A DNA stretch of 63,183 bases. Origin: Lachnospiraceae bacterium (GTDB lineage Bacteria; Bacillota; Clostridia; Lachnospirales; Lachnospiraceae). A program made the translations under genes and the position numbers. Below, piece after piece: positions 9,739 to 17,693 of the stretch (position 1 is its first letter; each line of letters begins with the position of its first letter). The stretch lies in NCBI GenBank assembly GCA_910575255.1, contig CAJTEM010000028.1, positions 1 through 63,183 on the forward strand, read 5' to 3'. The notes under the pieces were generated by a model, which was not told where the DNA came from, did not search any database, and saw nothing but the letters and a program-made list of their open reading frames with translations.

Positions 9739-9905
9739 TAGTACAGCCTTGCATAAAGTCCGGTGAATTCGGCACTCGCTATTTCCGTCCTCTGCACGCC
9801 CCACTTTGCAGGAGATTTAGCCCTCATTCAGTCAACGTAGCCCACTACGCCTCCCTCATTCGGACTAAATCTCCCACAAATTGTGACGCACATCTGACGG
9901 AAAGC
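9739..9905. repeat. Imperfect palindromic repeat element
   Basis: This element fills most of the 408-base gap before the antitoxin gene. Nested arms can be read. Outer arms begin near 9778 (GCTATTTCCGTC) and end at 9905 (GACGGAAAGC). Next are inner arms GGAGATTTAG (9811-9820) and CTAAATCTCC. The centre is a small CGTAG-CCCA-CTACG hairpin. Inside it, CCCTCATTC occurs twice as a direct repeat. The left edge from TAGTACA at 9739 resembles the sequence at 16549-16597, matching about 34 of 48 positions. This looks like a dispersed non-coding repeat (MITE- or REP-like) or a structured RNA; it has no coding capacity. Confidence 0.6.
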
Positions 9906-9996
9906 AATTTTCAGACATGCTCTAGCAGGAAATACCGCAGGGATATCCCATTATGCCCTGAGCACAAGGGCAGGAGTAATGAAAGGAGATGGTTAT

Positions 9997-10275
9997 ATGG
10001 CTGGCTCTACTACAAATATCAGCATCCGCATGGATTCAGACCTGAAAGCGCAGGCTGACAGGCTGTTCGGAGAACTTGGCATGAATCTGACAACGGCATT
10101 CAATATTTTTGTCCGACAATCTCTCCGTGAGGGGCGGATTCCCTTTGACATTACGCTCAATCAGCCCAACAGTGAAACGGTTGCCGCCATGCTGGAGGCA
10201 GAAAGGATTGCGAAAGACCCGGCAGTAAAGGGGGATACCGAACGGCATGTACGTTCCGTGAGAAGGGAGAGCTAA
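9997..10275 (+). CDS. RelB/DinJ-family antitoxin without a toxin
   Basis: A 92-residue RelB/DinJ-type antitoxin. The N-terminal ribbon-helix-helix DNA-binding segment reads TTNISIRMDSDLKAQAD, followed by the family motif MNLTTAFNIFVRQSLREGRI (residues ~28-47) and a flexible C-terminal toxin-binding tail. ATG 9997 is preferred over 9979 because AAAGGAG (9982-9988) sits at the right distance. Usually a YafQ/RelE toxin gene overlaps or directly follows. Here the next gene, 87 bases downstream, is a nuclease-domain protein, so the antitoxin is an orphan or has acquired a different partner. An imperfect palindrome lies just upstream. Confidence 0.88.
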   Translation: MAGSTTNISIRMDSDLKAQADRLFGELGMNLTTAFNIFVRQSLREGRIPFDITLNQPNSETVAAMLEAERIAKDPAVKGDTERHVRSVRRES

Positions 10276-10361
10276 ATCTCCTCTGCTCAATTGCTGGCAG
10301 CAGGACAGAGAGTTATTCGTTGTCCACATAAAAGGGTGGAAGAAAGTGGAGTTTGCGTAAA

Positions 10362-11861
10362 ATGTTTGATAAGGCTGCAATTCAAGCTGTTGTAAATGAA
10401 TATAGATTATCCGTTATCCAGTCAGAATCAGAGGTTCGTTCAAAGTTCCTTGTACAGTTATCAGAAGCTTTAGGCTACCCGTCTCAACTGAGAGGGGAAG
10501 AGTTCCCTGTATACGGACATGGAGGAGGAAAAGCGCTTGGAGCGAAAAATGCGGACTTCATATTTTTCTCTGACAAATTTTTTGGAGAACACAGAACCAA
10601 TACACAAAAGAATAAAGATTGGGTTCGAGATCATAGTCTTTTAATTATGGAAGCGAAGAAGCCAGGCAAGATGTCAAAAGATTTGGGACAGGTTCAGTTC
10701 TATACAATGTGGACAAGAGCAGTGGCGTACATTGAAACGGACGGGGAAGATTTCAAAGGATATTTTGTTAATCTGATATCTTCAGACTTGGAAGTGATAG
10801 ATGCCAAGGTTGATGAATTAGCAAATAAGCCTGAGATATGGAATTTTTCTTATGAGAATCTTCTTTCTGTAAAACAAAAAGGCTACAGTGCGAAAAACTT
10901 TGATCCAAGGCTAATCGATACAGAAAATAATCTTTGCGAGATTATTACAGAGGATTCTGAGCTTCATATTCCAGAGGAAACTCTTGCCTATATCAGAAGC
11001 TGCCTGGGAAGAAACGCCGAAGGACTGACTAATGTGCAGATGGTCAGCCGTTTCTTAAATACAACAGATTCGATGCTTAGGAATGATATGCGTTATGGCA
11101 TACCTTCTTATATGATCAATGTTCCCAGAAATATATATAAAGCAAAACTATATGTTGACAATGTGATTTTTCCTTTAATTACCGGAGAAGTTACAGAGTT
11201 CTACCGCAATGATTTGGCACGGTATTTATTTGACAGTGAGTATATTGTTGCTGAGGCAATCTATAATAAGGAGAAGTTAATTAATTTTGAAATAGGATAT
11301 CACATTTTGGACAGAAGTGTATCGGAAAGACTGGGTCACTTTGAATTAGTCAAAAAATGTCTGGATGCCGATGTTGTAAGAGTTACCGTAGAGAATGAGT
11401 CCGGATTACAAATGATCTTTTCATCCGGACATCCAGGAAAAATGTGGAGGAGCAGACGACACGTTAACACAATGTTTGAATTCTGGTTGTCAGGAATGAA
11501 AAAATTAAAGGCTATTGAAGAATATTATGAAATAGAATTTGAACTGCAGATGGTATCGGATCCCATTGAACTAAATGAATTATACGAAGCGATTGACATT
11601 GTATATGATGGAATCATGCTGCAGGAGAATTGTGAAATAACATTGCCAGGTGATCTGTCCGATGAAGATATTGAAATTAAAGATCCCGTGTTAGTAGAGG
11701 AGGGAAGGGCGATACCTCTTAAGGACAGAGTCATACAGGGTTTTGTGTTCAGACCATATCGAAGCGCATGGTTACCAGGTAAGGTGAGATTTGCAGGAAA
11801 AACCAGAAATGATATTGTTCGAATTCCAGGATGCTGCGAGTATAAGATCGTGGAAGAGTGA
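10362..11861 (+). CDS. HsdR-N-type PD-(D/E)XK nuclease-domain protein
   Basis: A 499-residue protein whose first ~180 residues match the N-terminal nuclease domain of type I restriction R subunits. SESEVRSKFLVQLSEALGYP is followed by a PD-(D/E)XK core, Asp65 in KNADFIFF and Glu97-x-Lys99 in LLIMEAKKPG, then LGQVQFYTMW, the conserved downstream Q-containing region. No helicase motor follows, and no hsdM or hsdS gene is nearby, so this is not a normal type I system. Residues ~190-499 are unrecognised. ATG 10362 is preferred over TTG 10353. Function is probably DNA cleavage or binding, perhaps in defence; this is inference. Confidence 0.75.
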   Translation: MFDKAAIQAVVNEYRLSVIQSESEVRSKFLVQLSEALGYPSQLRGEEFPVYGHGGGKALGAKNADFIFFSDKFFGEHRTNTQKNKDWVRDHSLLIMEAKKPGKMSKDLGQVQFYTMWTRAVAYIETDGEDFKGYFVNLISSDLEVIDAKVDELANKPEIWNFSYENLLSVKQKGYSAKNFDPRLIDTENNLCEIITEDSELHIPEETLAYIRSCLGRNAEGLTNVQMVSRFLNTTDSMLRNDMRYGIPSYMINVPRNIYKAKLYVDNVIFPLITGEVTEFYRNDLARYLFDSEYIVAEAIYNKEKLINFEIGYHILDRSVSERLGHFELVKKCLDADVVRVTVENESGLQMIFSSGHPGKMWRSRRHVNTMFEFWLSGMKKLKAIEEYYEIEFELQMVSDPIELNELYEAIDIVYDGIMLQENCEITLPGDLSDEDIEIKDPVLVEEGRAIPLKDRVIQGFVFRPYRSAWLPGKVRFAGKTRNDIVRIPGCCEYKIVEE

Positions 11862-11958
11862 TTCGGATAGCAATCGGAGATCGTCAGGCTGCTGCAGCAT
11901 CCAGAAAGAAGCTTACAATACGAGGCTCATTTTGCCGGCTTTGGGCAGGGGAGGCCAG

Positions 11959-12020
11959 GCCGGCAGGGAACCGCTTTAGAAGCCTTTTGTTTCTGTTTTC
12001 GCAAGCGGTTTGCTGCCGGC
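11959..12020. terminator. Long hairpin between convergent genes
   Basis: GCCGGCA-ggg-AACCGCTT (11959-11976) pairs with AAGCGGTT-tgc-TGCCGGC (12003-12020): 15 pairs around a 3x3 internal loop, with a 26-base loop. It lies between two convergent genes and could serve as a bidirectional terminator, but no clear T-run follows on either strand. Confidence 0.45.
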
Positions 12021-12027
12021 ATTCCTC

Positions 12028-12966
12028 TCATTTAGGAAGCTTGCTGTGGGTGATTCTGGAAATTCCGTGGTCTGTGACATTTAAAACGATTATAAAGTCA
12101 TTATCAGAGATCACATCCTCGATTAAAGTGCATTGCTTCTGACCGGTAACACTTCCGTCTTTATAGTTAAAATCCGCAAGAGCGCCGCAGATAAAGTCGG
12201 CAATCCTGTTTGTTCCGTCATAGAACAGGTTATTCTGAATATCTGACAAGTATACATCCTGAACCATGCGTTCCCGATCCGCAGACAGCTGATTTGCACA
12301 GATACAGTGAGAAAGAATGTGATAGAATTCGGTATAAATCTCATCCTTCCAGTCTGTAATATTATCCCGATCAGAAAGCCAGCTGAACATTCCGACATTA
12401 TCCTTTTCCTTAAGCAATAAATACCGTAAATATGAGGCCAGAAAGCAGATGGTGATAACTCTTCCGAACAAAGAATAGTTGAAGGATTTTTGGAGGGTTT
12501 CGTTCTGAAGAGACCTCAGCTTTTTATTCATAGTCTGATAGCTGTCAGCATTGACAGGAGTCGTGATCTGCCAGCGTTCGGTCATATCAATATAGCCGCC
12601 AAGCAGAGAATCCAAAAAGGATTTGCTTTTCCACCTGTCTAATATATTAGGCTTTTCCAGAATAAAGCTGATGCTGAAGAAATAGCCCTGCCTGGAAAAC
12701 TGGCAGAAGGCATCAGAGACGTGGCGGCAATTCTTCAAATCAGTTTTCTGCATGCCGGAAACCACGTGATTCCAGTCGTTAAAATCAAGGATGTAGGGGT
12801 AGAGGACAAAAGAGATGACATCATTGGCTTTGTGCTTGTCACCGATGCAGTAATCACTGCACAGGAACCATTTGGTTACGTCAGGGTATCTGTGCAGGAA
12901 GGCGCGGAAATGGGTGATGGTTGATTTGTTGATGGTTTTGTCCAGGCAGGTGAATGTTTTGTCCAT
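12028..12966 (-). CDS. Hypothetical protein, 312 residues
   Basis: A 312-residue soluble protein that I do not recognise. There is no signal peptide. A moderately hydrophobic helix (GRVITICFLASYLRYLLL, residues ~168-185) may be buried rather than membrane-spanning. Cys and Trp content is notable. The N-terminus includes FLHRYPDVTKWFLCSDYCIG, which could be an aspartate-bearing catalytic or nucleotide-binding strand, but I cannot name a family. An AGGAG ribosome site precedes ATG 12966. The gene is monocistronic, convergent with the nuclease-domain gene and divergent from the polysaccharide locus. A defence or stress role is conceivable from position only. Confidence 0.7.
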   Translation of the reverse strand: MDKTFTCLDKTINKSTITHFRAFLHRYPDVTKWFLCSDYCIGDKHKANDVISFVLYPYILDFNDWNHVVSGMQKTDLKNCRHVSDAFCQFSRQGYFFSISFILEKPNILDRWKSKSFLDSLLGGYIDMTERWQITTPVNADSYQTMNKKLRSLQNETLQKSFNYSLFGRVITICFLASYLRYLLLKEKDNVGMFSWLSDRDNITDWKDEIYTEFYHILSHCICANQLSADRERMVQDVYLSDIQNNLFYDGTNRIADFICGALADFNYKDGSVTGQKQCTLIEDVISDNDFIIVLNVTDHGISRITHSKLPK

Positions 12967-13173
12967 AGTTTGGGACTCCTGAGATTTTGTGGTGGTTTTG
13001 AGGCTGGTTGTTACCGGGGATGGTTATTATTGTAGCATGGGGCTGGAGATTCGGCAAGTTCAACGCTGTATCAGGTTTTTCTTTTAGAGAAGACCATTCT
13101 GATAATAGAGGAAGGATATTACATTTTTAATAAATTATTAATACATTTCCTTTTCTTTTCGAGAAGGCGTGAG

Positions 13174-13202
13174 TTGCGCTATCGTATTTTTGATGATATA
13201 CT
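13174..13202 (+). promoter_or_regulatory. Candidate promoter of the plus-strand glycan genes
   Basis: TTGCGC (13174-13179), an exact 17-base spacer, and TATACT (13197-13202). It lies 100 bases before the glycosylphosphotransferase start, in the 335-base gap 12967-13301. The untranslated leader shows no obvious riboswitch. Confidence 0.55.
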
Positions 13203-13301
13203 TTAGTGAGGTTAACGGCAGATGCCGACTTCGGACGCATCACAAAAATCAGTTGTCTACTGAGGGTAAGATACCTTGTGAAAAGAATTTGAGGGATTGA
13301 A

Positions 13302-14642
13302 ATGAAATCTTTTGAACGATACAAGAGATTAATAAAGCTGGGATTCTCCAGTATGTCTGCGGCAATGCTGATTATCACATATGGCATGGTCTGGATTAAT
13401 TATTATAATAAGGTCATTTTGGCGCCCTTTTATCGAAAGGGCAACTGGATGATGATATTTATTTACGGCGTGCTTCTGATCTTTTTCATGAAGATGTACG
13501 GTGGCTTTAAGGTTGGATTCCTGAAAAAGGGGAATTTGATCTATTCCCAGATACTGGCTGTTGTTTTTACAAATACGATTACATATTTTCAGATAGCAGT
13601 ACAGGATAAAAAGTTTACCACACCCTTACCATTAATCCTGCTTCTGATAGCAGATGCGGTTTTAATCAGCTGTTGGACCGTTTTTTTCCAATGGTTTTAC
13701 TGTAAGATATTTCCTCCCAGGAAGATGTTGCTGATTTCCGGCGAGCATTCCGACTATCATTTGATGGAAAAGATGAATGCGCGTGAGGATAAGTATGAGA
13801 TCTGCAAAATTATCAGTTATCGGGTCGGCATGGAAAAGCTGATAAAGGAAATGGCAAAATATGACGGAGTTATTGTCGGAGATATGCCGTCCCACGAAAG
13901 GAATCTCATTATTAAATACTGCTTCGGAGAGCATATCCGGACTTACAGCGTACCAAAGATTTCGGATATTCTGCTTCGCAGCTCCGTGGATTTGAATTTG
14001 TTTGATTCGCCGCTGCTCTTGTCCCGCAATAATCCGGGACTGAGCATTGAGCAGGAATTTGTGAAGCGCATTGTGGATATTGTGGGTTCTCTGATTGCGA
14101 TCGTGGTATCTGTCCCGTTTTTCCTGATAATCGGATTGTGTATTAAATTGACGGATAAGGGACCGGTATTTTATAAACAAGTCCGTCTTACCAGGGACGG
14201 CAGGGAATTCGAGATATACAAATTCCGCACCATGGTTCAGGATGCCGAGCAGGACGGGATTCCACGCCTGGCGGCAGAGGGGGATGACAGGATTCTTCCG
14301 GTCGGCCGTCTGCTTCGGGCGACTCGTCTGGATGAGCTTCCTCAGATCTATAATATTTTAAAAGGGGAAATGTCTATCGTGGGCCCCCGGCCGGAAAGAC
14401 CGGAATTTGCCGAGGAGCTGACAAAAGAGATTCCCGAGTTTCCATACCGCTTGCAGGTGAAGGCTGGCCTGACCGGATATGCTCAGGTTTACGGGAAGTA
14501 TAATACGACAGCATATGATAAGCTGAAGCTGGATTTGACTTATATTCGGAATTATTCCCTTCTTCTTGACCTGAAGCTGATTATTATGACGCCAAAGATC
14601 ATGCTTTTGAAGGAGAGCACAGAAGGGGTGAAGAAGCAGTAA
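13302..14642 (+). CDS. Polyprenyl glycosylphosphotransferase (initiating sugar transferase)
   Basis: A 446-residue membrane enzyme that starts polysaccharide assembly by moving a sugar-1-phosphate from a nucleotide sugar to undecaprenyl phosphate. The N-terminal half has about four membrane segments and a cytoplasmic nucleotide-fold-like region. The C-terminal catalytic module (residues ~250-440) has the membrane helix before it and motifs YKFRTMVQDAEQ, TRLDELPQIYNIL, GPRPERPEF and KAGLTGYAQVYGKYNT, typical of the Bac_transf/WbaP-CpsE family. GAGGG precedes ATG 13302. It heads a three-gene plus-strand operon with two GT2 enzymes. The sugar (galactose, glucose or other) cannot be told. The frame stays open for 30 Lys-rich codons beyond the TAA. 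Confidence 0.93.
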   Translation: MKSFERYKRLIKLGFSSMSAAMLIITYGMVWINYYNKVILAPFYRKGNWMMIFIYGVLLIFFMKMYGGFKVGFLKKGNLIYSQILAVVFTNTITYFQIAVQDKKFTTPLPLILLLIADAVLISCWTVFFQWFYCKIFPPRKMLLISGEHSDYHLMEKMNAREDKYEICKIISYRVGMEKLIKEMAKYDGVIVGDMPSHERNLIIKYCFGEHIRTYSVPKISDILLRSSVDLNLFDSPLLLSRNNPGLSIEQEFVKRIVDIVGSLIAIVVSVPFFLIIGLCIKLTDKGPVFYKQVRLTRDGREFEIYKFRTMVQDAEQDGIPRLAAEGDDRILPVGRLLRATRLDELPQIYNILKGEMSIVGPRPERPEFAEELTKEIPEFPYRLQVKAGLTGYAQVYGKYNTTAYDKLKLDLTYIRNYSLLLDLKLIIMTPKIMLLKESTEGVKKQ

Positions 14643-14770
14643 AAAGCGATAAAGAAGCATCAGATAAGTGGGAAAAGGCAGAAAAAGCAGCAAGAATCAA
14701 AGAAGCATCAAAAAAGCATCAAAAAAGCGAAATAACAGCAAAGAACAGCAGAAAACGACAAAAGAGCAGC
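14643..14770 (+). repeat. Purine-rich low-complexity spacer
   Basis: A spacer of about 130 bases built of A and G with recurring AAGCATCAAAA and AAAGCAGCAA units. Read on from the preceding gene past its TAA, it would encode a Lys/Gln/Ser tail of 30 codons. It may be a slippage-prone region or a decayed C-terminus; I see no independent gene. Confidence 0.5.
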
Positions 14771-14783
14771 AGAGGGGACAGGC

Positions 14784-15584
14784 ATGCCGAAAATATCGAT
14801 CATTATGGGGGTTTTTAACGGAGAGCAGCAGATGGATCAGGCGATTGAGTCCGTCTGCTGCCAGACCTTTCAGGATTGGGAATTGATTATCTGTGATGAT
14901 GCTTCCTCGGACGGCACCTATCAGCGGCTGCTTTGGTGGTCCGGCAAGGATCCGCGGATTGTCGTACTCCATAACAACAGGAATCTGAGGCTGGCCAGAA
15001 CCTTGAATGTCTGCCTGGATCATGCGAAGGGAGAGTATATAGCCAGGATGGATGACGATGATGTCAGCTATCCGAGGCGTCTGGAGAAGCAGGCAGCATT
15101 TTTAGATAATCATAAGGAATTCGGATTTGTTTCCAGCCTGGTAGACTGTTATGACGGTACACAGATTGTAAAGAACCGTTTTTACCGTGTTGCAGAGCCA
15201 GGAAAAAAGGATTTCCTACGAGGAACGCAGTTTGTGCATCCGGCAACGATGTTCAGGAAGGAATGTCTGAAAGCTGTCGGAGGATACCGGATAGCCAGGG
15301 AGACTGTGCGGACGGAGGATTATGATCTGTTTATGCGGCTGTATGCCCGTGGATACCGGGGATATAATATCCAGGAGCCATTGCTGAGATATTTTGTTAA
15401 TCCGGAGGCTATGCAGCAGAAACGGCTTTATCGCTACCGAATCAATGAGGCAGTTGTGCGCTGGAAGGGGTTTAAGGCCATGGGACTGATGCCGGGTGCC
15501 TTCCCTTATGTGGTGCGGCCGTTGATCGTCGGCCTGATTCCCCAGCGGCTTATATGGAATCTGGTATATAAAAAGAAGGGATAG
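14784..15584 (+). CDS. Family 2 glycosyltransferase
   Basis: A 266-residue GT-A fold GT2 enzyme. The N-terminal strand KISIIMGVFNGEQQMDQAI and the nucleotide-binding LIICDDASSDGTYQ are typical. The metal-binding motif is YIARMDDDDVSYP (residues ~74-86), and GTQFVHPATMFRKE and RTEDYDLFMRLYARG give the later acceptor/catalytic region. It is expected to add one sugar to the lipid-linked chain on the cytoplasmic side. AGAGGGG precedes ATG 14784. It follows the initiating transferase after the purine-rich spacer and is followed after 4 bases by a second GT2. Donor and acceptor are unknown. Confidence 0.92.
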   Translation: MPKISIIMGVFNGEQQMDQAIESVCCQTFQDWELIICDDASSDGTYQRLLWWSGKDPRIVVLHNNRNLRLARTLNVCLDHAKGEYIARMDDDDVSYPRRLEKQAAFLDNHKEFGFVSSLVDCYDGTQIVKNRFYRVAEPGKKDFLRGTQFVHPATMFRKECLKAVGGYRIARETVRTEDYDLFMRLYARGYRGYNIQEPLLRYFVNPEAMQQKRLYRYRINEAVVRWKGFKAMGLMPGAFPYVVRPLIVGLIPQRLIWNLVYKKKG

Positions 15585-15588
15585 GGAT

Positions 15589-16503
15589 ATGATCGGTATT
15601 GTCATTCTGAATTATAACAGCTGGGAAGACAGTAAGGGATGTATCGAAAGCATCTGCAAGGACAGGCCGGGGGCTCCGTTCAGAATCTATCTGGTGGATA
15701 ATGCATCCCCTGTCCGGCCGTCAGAGGCGGTAATGGATTACTGCAAAAGGCAGCAGGTGGTATTGCTTGAGGCTAAGGAGAACAGGGGCTATGCGGCAGG
15801 GAATAATATCGGGATTGCTGAGGCGATGAAGGACTCCTGTGATGCCATATTGATCAGCAATAGTGATGTGAGATTCTATCCTCATAGTATTGACAATATG
15901 TATCAATGTCTTCAGCAGGATCCCCGGATCGGGATTGTGGGGCCTAAGATTCATCTTCCGAATGGCCGGACACAGAGAGAATGTATGATGATGCGGACCG
16001 GGATGCGGGAGAAGTATATGCTGAGAACCCGATTACATGTCTTAGCCCCGGCAAATAATGAACGATACTGGGGAAGGCAGCATGACTATGAGAGGGAAAC
16101 ATTTTTCGTATATGCGGTTCTGGGATGCTGCTTTATGATAAAAGGGGAGTGTGCCAAGGAGGTAATGCCTTTTGATGAGCATACGTTTCTGTACGAGGAG
16201 GAGCTGATTTTAGGGATCCGGATGGCAGAAAAAAAGTGGTCGACCATCTATTATCCGAAAAGTGAGATCCTTCATAAGCATGAAGCGACAACAGGGGGAA
16301 TCGGGAGGAATCCGTTTGCCTATACCTGTCAGGTATGCAGTGAGATTTATTATTGCAGGCATTATCTGCAGGCGGACAAAAGGGAGATTTTGCCCTTATA
16401 TGGCTACAGAACCTTACTGTATCTGTGCAGATGCCTGTGGAATCCGGCATTTCGCAGGAAATGGGGGGAGTATGTGGAGAGGACGAGGAAGGAGCTTGGC
16501 TGA
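15589..16503 (+). CDS. Family 2 glycosyltransferase (rhamnosyltransferase-like)
   Basis: A 304-residue GT2 protein of the group often annotated as rhamnosyl- or WcaA-like transferases. The start MIGIVILNYNSWEDS, the LVDNASPV nucleotide segment, the ENRGYAAGNNIGI signature (residues ~64-76) and LISNSDVRF, which replaces a plain DxD, are characteristic. FLYEEELILGIRMAEK is the usual late acidic motif. It starts 4 bases after the preceding GT2 stop, behind GGGATAGGG, and is the last gene of the plus-strand operon. No terminator is evident after it. The sugar specificity is not readable from the sequence. Confidence 0.92.
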   Translation: MIGIVILNYNSWEDSKGCIESICKDRPGAPFRIYLVDNASPVRPSEAVMDYCKRQQVVLLEAKENRGYAAGNNIGIAEAMKDSCDAILISNSDVRFYPHSIDNMYQCLQQDPRIGIVGPKIHLPNGRTQRECMMMRTGMREKYMLRTRLHVLAPANNERYWGRQHDYERETFFVYAVLGCCFMIKGECAKEVMPFDEHTFLYEEELILGIRMAEKKWSTIYYPKSEILHKHEATTGGIGRNPFAYTCQVCSEIYYCRHYLQADKREILPLYGYRTLLYLCRCLWNPAFRRKWGEYVERTRKELG

Positions 16504-16548
16504 CGGGAAGTTGTCCTTGAATTCTATCTGGAATTATTCATGGAGTTC

Positions 16549-16600
16549 TAGTACATCGTTGCATTAATTCTCGAGTAATCGGTACTTGCTGCTTACGCCA
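16549..16600 (+). repeat. Relative of the 9739 repeat edge
   Basis: From TAGTACATCGTTGCAT at 16549, the sequence matches the left edge of the 9739-9905 element at about 34 of 48 aligned positions without gaps, ending in CGGTACTTGCT versus CGGCACTCGCT. It lies about 50 bases upstream of a toxin remnant. The palindromic part of the other copy is not seen here. Confidence 0.4.
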
Positions 16601-16653
16601 TTGCTGCGTTGTTATGAGATTTCAAAATAACGAAAGAGAGGGCTTCTGAGTGT

Positions 16654-16782
16654 ATGATTTTGAATTTGGGGAAATCTGAAAAGGTTATGGTTTCTGTCAA
16701 AACAAAAGAATGCCTCTACCAGATACGGGATGATACGGTCTATGTAGAATATATTCTCGACTGCCGTAGGAATTACAGTTGA
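16654..16782 (+). pseudogene. RelE/ParE toxin C-terminal remnant
   Basis: A 42-codon frame whose end, YQIRDDTVYVEYILDCRRNY, matches the last strand and tail of RelE/ParE-type toxins. The N-terminal two thirds of such a toxin are absent, so this is a remnant or an internal start of one. It is the only candidate in the 440-base gap 16504-16943. Its presence just beside the composition change at about 16.7 kb marks a recombination boundary. Confidence 0.4.
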
Positions 16783-16836
16783 CTCACACATTAACTGCTT
16801 AAATCTTTTTGCATGATAATGGCATATCTATACCAA

Positions 16837-16865
16837 GGAAAGAAGGGAGCCGGCCTCTTCTTTCC
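16837..16865. terminator. Inverted repeat at the end of the first glycan operon
   Basis: GGAAAGAAG (16837-16845) / CTTCTTTCC (16857-16865) enclose GGAGCCGGCCT. It lies downstream of the last minus-strand gene and could terminate that operon, though the following T-run is poor on the minus strand. Confidence 0.4.
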
Positions 16866-16943
16866 TTGATTTTCCGTAGCCTTTTACATATTTTCGGCTT
16901 TCCTCTTGATAAGATAGCTATACACTTGACTTTTGTTTATATA

Positions 16944-17258
16944 TTAAAAGAAAAGAGTGGAAGAACTGATCTTCAGTTTATTTTGCCAGTCCTCTTTTAC
17001 TTGTAATAATTGCTTTTCACAAAAAAGTCTCATATTTTCTCTATAATCATCCTGAATATTAACTATGTTGGGTTCGAAACGTATATTGCAAAAAGTCTCA
17101 TATTCTTTTGACTTATATCCATACAGTTCACCTATGGATATCTGCATTTTGTTTTTCCATTCTATTAATAGCGGATTAGATGATGTCACTTGATTTTTTA
17201 TAAGCATCTCTATTTGCTCGATTAATAGTATTAAATCGAGATATCTTTTTTCATCCAT
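16944..17258 (-). CDS. Hypothetical protein, 104 residues
   Basis: A small, soluble, mostly helical protein. The segment IEWKNKMQISIGELYGYKSK followed by EYETFCNIRF (residues ~32-61) resembles a helical domain found at the N-terminus of some uncharacterised, possibly defence-related proteins, but here nothing follows it, so it may be a fragment. GGAG sits 9 bases before ATG 17258. It lies 36 bases after the GtrA gene at the end of the glycan operon, in AT-rich DNA like its neighbours. Function unknown. Confidence 0.5.
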   Translation of the reverse strand: MDEKRYLDLILLIEQIEMLIKNQVTSSNPLLIEWKNKMQISIGELYGYKSKEYETFCNIRFEPNIVNIQDDYRENMRLFCEKQLLQVKEDWQNKLKISSSTLFF

Positions 17259-17294
17259 AAATTAAATTCTCCAATTTTTAATATTTCAACCAAG

Positions 17295-17693
17295 CTATAG
17301 TTCATTATTGCCATATTCAAAATAGATCTTTTTGGATATAAAATTCCACATCATTACGATCCCAGTAGAGATCACTTTTGAAAATACATAAAACACACCT
17401 AATCGTTGGGTTAATAAAACTAATATTATCTGATTTATAATTAATCCAATAATACTCAATCCAAAAAAAGAAAAAATATTTTTAATCTTAGAGTGATTAT
17501 TCTTTTGAAGAAAAACATAGTGAATGCTCAATAAATAGTTTATAATTAAGGAAACAGAGAAAGAAAAAATATTAGAAATGTAATATGGAATTTTCACAAT
17601 CTCTGTTAATAAAGCCAGCAATATAAAATCCAATCCTGTCGTTAAGCCGCCAACAATAGAAAAGTGTATAATCTGCTTAAGTATTCTTTCCAT
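17295..17693 (-). CDS. GtrA-like membrane protein
   Basis: A 132-residue protein with four membrane helices, of the GtrA/DPMS family. GtrA proteins are thought to help move undecaprenyl-phosphate-linked sugars across the membrane for attachment on the outer face. The N-terminal IIHFSIVGGLTTGLDFILLA segment and the last helix with FSKVISTGIVMMWNFISKK match the family layout, and length is normal. Its ATG follows the TAG of the GHMP kinase gene directly, so the two are tightly coupled. In the same operon a GtrB/DPM1-like GT2 (22952) and a 614-residue membrane protein (23764) could supply the other two parts of a tri-component system. Confidence 0.88.
   Translation of the reverse strand: MERILKQIIHFSIVGGLTTGLDFILLALLTEIVKIPYYISNIFSFSVSLIINYLLSIHYVFLQKNNHSKIKNIFSFFGLSIIGLIINQIILVLLTQRLGVFYVFSKVISTGIVMMWNFISKKIYFEYGNNEL

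Noticed and set aside
14668-14886. 72-codon Lys-rich frame overlapping the start of the GT2 gene
   Set aside because: It arises from the A/G repeat tract and runs out of frame into a clear glycosyltransferase; no independent support.
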